The notes under the pieces were generated by a model. That model saw nothing but the letters and a program-made list of their open reading frames with translations, had not been told where the DNA came from and searched no databases. Source: Ctena decussata (Eukaryota; Mollusca; Bivalvia; Lucinida; Lucinidae). Taken from it: 64,000 nt of DNA. This document shows positions 25,501-31,500 of the stretch, piece after piece; position 1 is the stretch's first letter, and each line of letters starts with the position of its first letter. The DNA lies in the NCBI GenBank assembly GCA_963989385.1, contig OZ022499.1:80341903-80405902 (forward strand), read 5' to 3'. A program made the position numbers and the translations under genes.

Positions 25501-28500
25501 GCCCCCCTTTCGTAAAATGCAACTCCCCTGATGCTTTTAATAGGATTAATACGGTATACCAAGTTATGAAGAGCAATATACATGTACTAGTAAAGGTCAA
25601 TTTGTCTATACTGCCTGAAATAATTTTATTTATTACCTTTTAAGATGGCATTTACTTGAAAGATTTAATATATAACTGTTTCTGCCATATTTTCATCTTG
25701 TGTGGCAATTAAGAAGGCAGTTTTATTTCATTTTCTTTGCATTCAACACCTACTGATCAAATAATTTCACCCATGTTTAAGCTATGGTGTGTGCCAATCT
25801 TGGCACTGCCTTTCGCCTTTTTTTTTTTGTTTTACACAAAACATGCCTAGACTTGAATCATGTCTCCAAGTAAATGTGAGCAACCACGCCTAGATGTACA
25901 TATACTGCTATCATCATGGTTATGATGCTTGAGATATTATGCTATAAGTACAATCTGCACACCGGGTAGGCGGCTATCGGAAACGCTCGTGCAATCAACA
26001 AACGCGATCAGAAACCGCTAGAAACAGCATTTTAGATTGCAAATTGGCGAAACACTGTTTCTAACCATTTTTGAACCATGTTAATCGACTGTTAGGAGCG
26101 TTTTTGATTGCCCCCTACCCTGTGTGATCTGGAGACCTCACTTTCAATCCTGCTTGTTGCAGGCTGTGGAAACAACACCATCATGCTTGGTGCAGGAGGT
26201 GGAGTCATTTATGAATTGTTCACATGTAACCCAAGATGTGCAGTCTACACTGATAGCACAGATGTCAAAATCCAGCATTACTGTTATGCTTGATGTACCA
26301 TAACTGTAGACATCACTATCATGCTGCATATAGAATGTGGTGACATCACTATCATGCTGCATATAGAATGTGGTGACATCACTATCATGCTGCATATAGA
26401 ATGTGGTGACATCATTATCATGTTTGATGTAGAATGTGGTGACATCACTATCATGTTTCATATAGAATGTGGTGACATCACTATCATGCTGCATATAGGA
26501 TGTGGTGACATCACTATCATGCTGTATATAGAATGTGGTGACATCACTATCATGTTTGATGTAGAATGTGGTGACATCACTATCATGTTTGATCTAGAAT
26601 GTGGCGACATCACTATCATGTTTGAATAGAATTTGGTGACATCACTATCATGCTGCATATAGAATGTGGTGACATCACTATCATGTTTGATGTAGAATGT
26701 GGTGACATCACTATCATGTTTGATATAGAATGTGATGACATTACTATCATGTTTGATATAGAATGTGGTGACATCACTATCCTGTTTGATGTAGAATGTG
26801 GTGACATCACTATCATGTTTAATGTAGAATGTGGTGACATCACTATCATGCTTAATGTACAATGTGTAGACATCACGATCATGTCTGATGTTGAAATGTG
26901 TAGACATCACGATCATGCTTTATGTAGCATGTCATCTTGATTGATTTTGAATGTTTAGAGTCCTTTTATCCAAGATGTTGCCAGAGAAAATATCAGTATC
27001 AATGTGCACACACTATATGTTTGTCATGCTTCAAGTTAGGCACACTATTTTCATCCTGATATACAATACAGTATGTACTACAGCATTACCAATGTGCAAA
27101 ATAATGCAAAAATAATTATGCCACAAATTTGCATTCCTTTACATTAGGGCTTACAAAATATTTACTTTGAGAGTTCACAATAATATTCTGTAAAATCAGA
27201 CACAAAATAGTCTGTCTTAAGGTGAACAGGTACATTTTCAGGGGTAGCATTTCTACTATTTTCTTTTTTACCTCCCTTCTCAATGGGGTCAACTCTTACA
27301 GGAAAGAATTTGCTTCCCAAGGAGCAAATTGGGAGCAAATTCTGTCCTATAAGACTATGTCCTTTGTTAAATAGAGGGGGGGCTGAATAGTGATTTTATG
27401 TCCTTTTTAACAGTATTTCAGTTATAACAAGACAATGGGAGGGTGATAATGAAAGACTGTGTGCAAATGAACCCTGTTTACAGCAGGAAAGATTCCTGCC
27501 TCTAGGGGGTTTAAAACCCGGGACCACTAAATCAGTAGACCAGCTCTTTGCCTACAAAGCTACCAGGGTTCCTCTCTTTTTGGAAGGGTTCTGTCATCCA
27601 GGGAAGCAAACAGGCAGACTTAAAAATTCAATTATAGTAGAACTTCAATGGCTCGTTAACCCTGCCTGGCTAGAACTACTTCCTGGGTCCCAAGAGGTCA
27701 CTTTATATAGATACTTACCCTGGATGGCTAGAACTACCCTTGGCTGGAACTAATTTTCATGGTCCCAAGCCAGTTCGAGCCAATGAAGTTCTACAGTATA
27801 GTTTCCCTTTGTAAAGTATCATGAAAAACAGGAAGGCATATCCATTCCAACTAGTATACAGTTCAGTCTGATAAGGTGGGTGCAGCCTTGAGTGGTCTGC
27901 AAATTTCTGTTTGCTGGGCTGGATGAAGAAGTTTAAAAAAAAAAAAGGATAAAGATGGGCGTTAGAAACCCACTGTGTCTTGGGCACAGCATATGAAAAG
28001 CTGAACCCATCCCTCTCCTTTCCCTGCCTTATCCTTCCTCGATTCGAAGCAGTTACCCATTTTCTGCTGGGTTGACATAGAGTTTTCCTGTCATCGAATG
28101 GCGAAACCCGAGCACGATCTCACGACCTTCGGGCGACTTTCTGCACCATAATTGAGCGTCTCTAACCACTCGACCACGGAGCCTCTCAAGAAAGTTTAAG
28201 CCCTTCAAAAATAGGGTCTTTCTGCACCATAATCGAGCGTCTCTAACCACCCAACCAGGGAGCCTCTCAAAAAAGTTTAAACCCTTCAAAAATAGGGTCT
28301 TCGTTTAAAGGAAAGAATATTCTTTCCTTTAATAGTAGTTAACCCCACTAAGAATGGAGGAAAAAAGTATAGTTGCTTTCCCTGAAATTACACTCATTCA
28401 CCTAGTGAAAATTTTTCTCATAAGAAGGCTCAAATATGACATAATTGGCTGATCATAATAATTATTCAAGTCTTGTTTGTGTTACAGAATATTTGCAATA

Positions 28501-31500
28501 CAGTTCTCACATGGTTGAAATTTTTGTACACAATTTAATCCTATAGACCACAGCCTATTTTCACATGATTAGGTATAAGTGAAAGTAGTAAGAAAACAAA
28601 AATAGGTTAAAATATGGCGCTCCAAATGAGGTGGGATCTATGACATTTTTGTTTATTTGCCAAAAAAAACACAACATATTGTGGTGCCTCATTTGAACTG
28701 CCTCTCTGAGGCAGTTCTAATGAGGCACCACTATATGTTTTATAGAGAAAAATATGAAAAATTACATATATTAACTTTCCTTAAAATGACACCATAACTG
28801 AAGCTCCCAATTATTTGTAAAATTATTCACAATAACCAATAAGGTATTGGAGTTCAAATGACTCAATAATGGAAACAGAATAGTAAAAACAATTTTACCA
28901 CAAACATTTAAACCCCTAATTACTGTCATATCTTTCACCTTAATCAGCTACAAGGTTTAAATGCTGAAATAATGTGAAACTACCATCTAGTTTGAATATT
29001 TAGAACAATGTCTCTCACAACAATTTTGGAGTAATTTATTTCTCGAAAACAAATAGAAGTATGAAACCCTCAACATTAGAATCTGCTTGGCATAAAAAAA
29101 GGCCTTAAATATTTTTATTTTTTTGCCCAACTGCTATTGACAACCGACTGTCAATAGCAAATGTTTGCTTTTGACAACCAGTTGTCAATAGGAAACATTA
29201 ACTTTTGACAACCCATTGTCAACAGCCACTTCCAAAAAAATATATAGGTAGCAAAACAGAGCTCTAGATAAGAGGGAGTATTTGGTGATAATTAGGGATA
29301 ATTTTTCTTAAATCTTTATAAAAAAATATGTTGTGATCACTCATCTGAACCGTCTCGACGAGACGGTTCAGATGAGGGGTCACAACATATGGTTTTGATG
29401 AGAAATAAAAAAATTATCCTTAATTATCATCAAATACGCCCTCTTATCTAGAGCTCTGGCAAAATATAGATGGTTTTTCATGTAGATACCATTTTTGGAA
29501 CATCTTCAGTCCTCCTTGCAGGGCTATCAAACAGGAATAGTCCTACACCAAGGATAAGTCAAATTTCTGGTGGGATAAGTGAATGCTTTTGACAGGTAAC
29601 CTGTCTGATCAAGTGGATGAAAAAATATTTACTAAGCCCTGCCTCATGTAGGAAAGTAAAGAGGAAGTCATAAAAGTTTTTTCCCTTTATACAAATTGGT
29701 GAAAAACATGGAGAGGTGTACCCATACACCTTAAGGTGTCTGAACATTAAATGGTAGCCATGGTAACAATCTTAACCCTTTTTAGACTTGATACCCATTT
29801 TGGGGACATATGCAAACAGTGCAGATCCAGTTCAGACGCCGCTAATGCGATGTCTGATCAGGTTCTGCACTGTTTGCCTACAGGAATTCCTATGCAAAAT
29901 ACCTGAAACCCTTAAACAAAAAATTGACTCATCCAACTGATAAGAATGGGCAAGTCCAGTTGTCAAAAAAAAAGGGTTCACCTACCCCTGGTCTTTTCCA
30001 TTCAAATCTATATGGTGGGTTACAGCTATAGTAGAGAGCGGCATCGCTTGCAGGAAAATCTGGATCTTCAAACATCTGACCTCTACGCAAACAATCCATT
30101 CTAATTTGATCAAAATTGCTTGATCCTCGGTGAAACCTGTAAAATTATTCTCGAGAATAAATCATAATTTGGAGGTGTTCATCAGCTTCCAACTTATATT
30201 CATCATCCAACTCTTTTCATACACTGTACAGCTTAACGACAGGTTCAAGTGTAGTCTGTTTGCTCCCAAATGCAAAATTGGTGAGAGGTAGAAGATTTTT
30301 GAATTGCTCATTCTTAATTCTCATCCAATACATAACAAAATCATAATTTTGTAGAAATGTGAGGCTTTGCATAAAAACGTTTCTATACAAAAAAGGACCT
30401 AAAGCACGTCACATTCACCTCTTAATTACAAGGGAGTAAAAGCTGGCTGTTGGAATTCCCGTTTAGTCTCACGTATTAGAGCATTAGACCAATGCAGTGT
30501 TCTCCCCAGACCATAAAAGCATGTCGCTTGTAACATGCCTTCCTCTTCAAATTTCCTTTGCAACATGCCTTAATTTCCAATTGTTGAATAATTGATCAAC
30601 AAGTCAAAATCTGATTTTTGTGTTAAAAATGCCATGCCTTCTGAAATTTCTGGGGAGAACACTACAATGTATGCTATTCCAAGAACAAAATTTGCATTAT
30701 TGATTAAAATTTTATTCTGAATCCATTTTTTTTTTTTTTTACTATTTGATTCACCCATATATGCATATTATTAAATTTTGAAACATACACTCTATATTAT
30801 AGAAAAATGTTTATTTACAACAAAGTATCACCTGACCAGTGACACCATGCCTTATGCGTGCGGACAGGTGAATACATTTTACTATTTCATCCACATACGC
30901 CCACACCTGTAGTAAACAAAGAGTTTACCCTATTGCCTATCAATACTATGGCTGTTCTAGCAAACATACGACGCCCTTCAGTGATACTGCTCATGCAGTT
31001 TCTGCATTACTGTTAATAGAAAGGAACTAATAGAAAATATTTTACAAAAGCATCCAAAAATTTGGATTTTTCATATTCTGTTATGTATAGTTGTAGGAAT
31101 CATTAGGAAATTAGAATGTTAGATGGAAATTTCATTGTTTTCGAGAAAATAAGCAAAACACCGTTTGCACTTGGAAGCAAACAGACTATATATTGTGTAG
31201 CCTGGGTTGGCTTCTTATGTAAAGTATATTATAGTCAGTTTGCTACCATTTGCTTTTTTCTCTAAAGCAATGAAATTGCCAGTAAATAGTCTAATGACCC
31301 AGATAAATCTTATATACATAGATAACAGACTACGAAAATATCTAATTTTTTTTGGATGCTGGACGCTGGAGATGTAATTCTTATGAACCGTATACTGGAT
31401 TCCACTCACACAGCCTTTCATAATCAGCCTTCAATCAGCTGGATATGACTGAAATACATTTGAAAGGGAGGTAAAAAGGCAAGTCATCCATCCTTGCTAA

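Noticed and set aside
26144..26940. Long repeat proteins of 88-152 residues on both strands
   Set aside because: Product of a 33-bp minisatellite; simultaneous openness on both strands and no gene context argue against coding.
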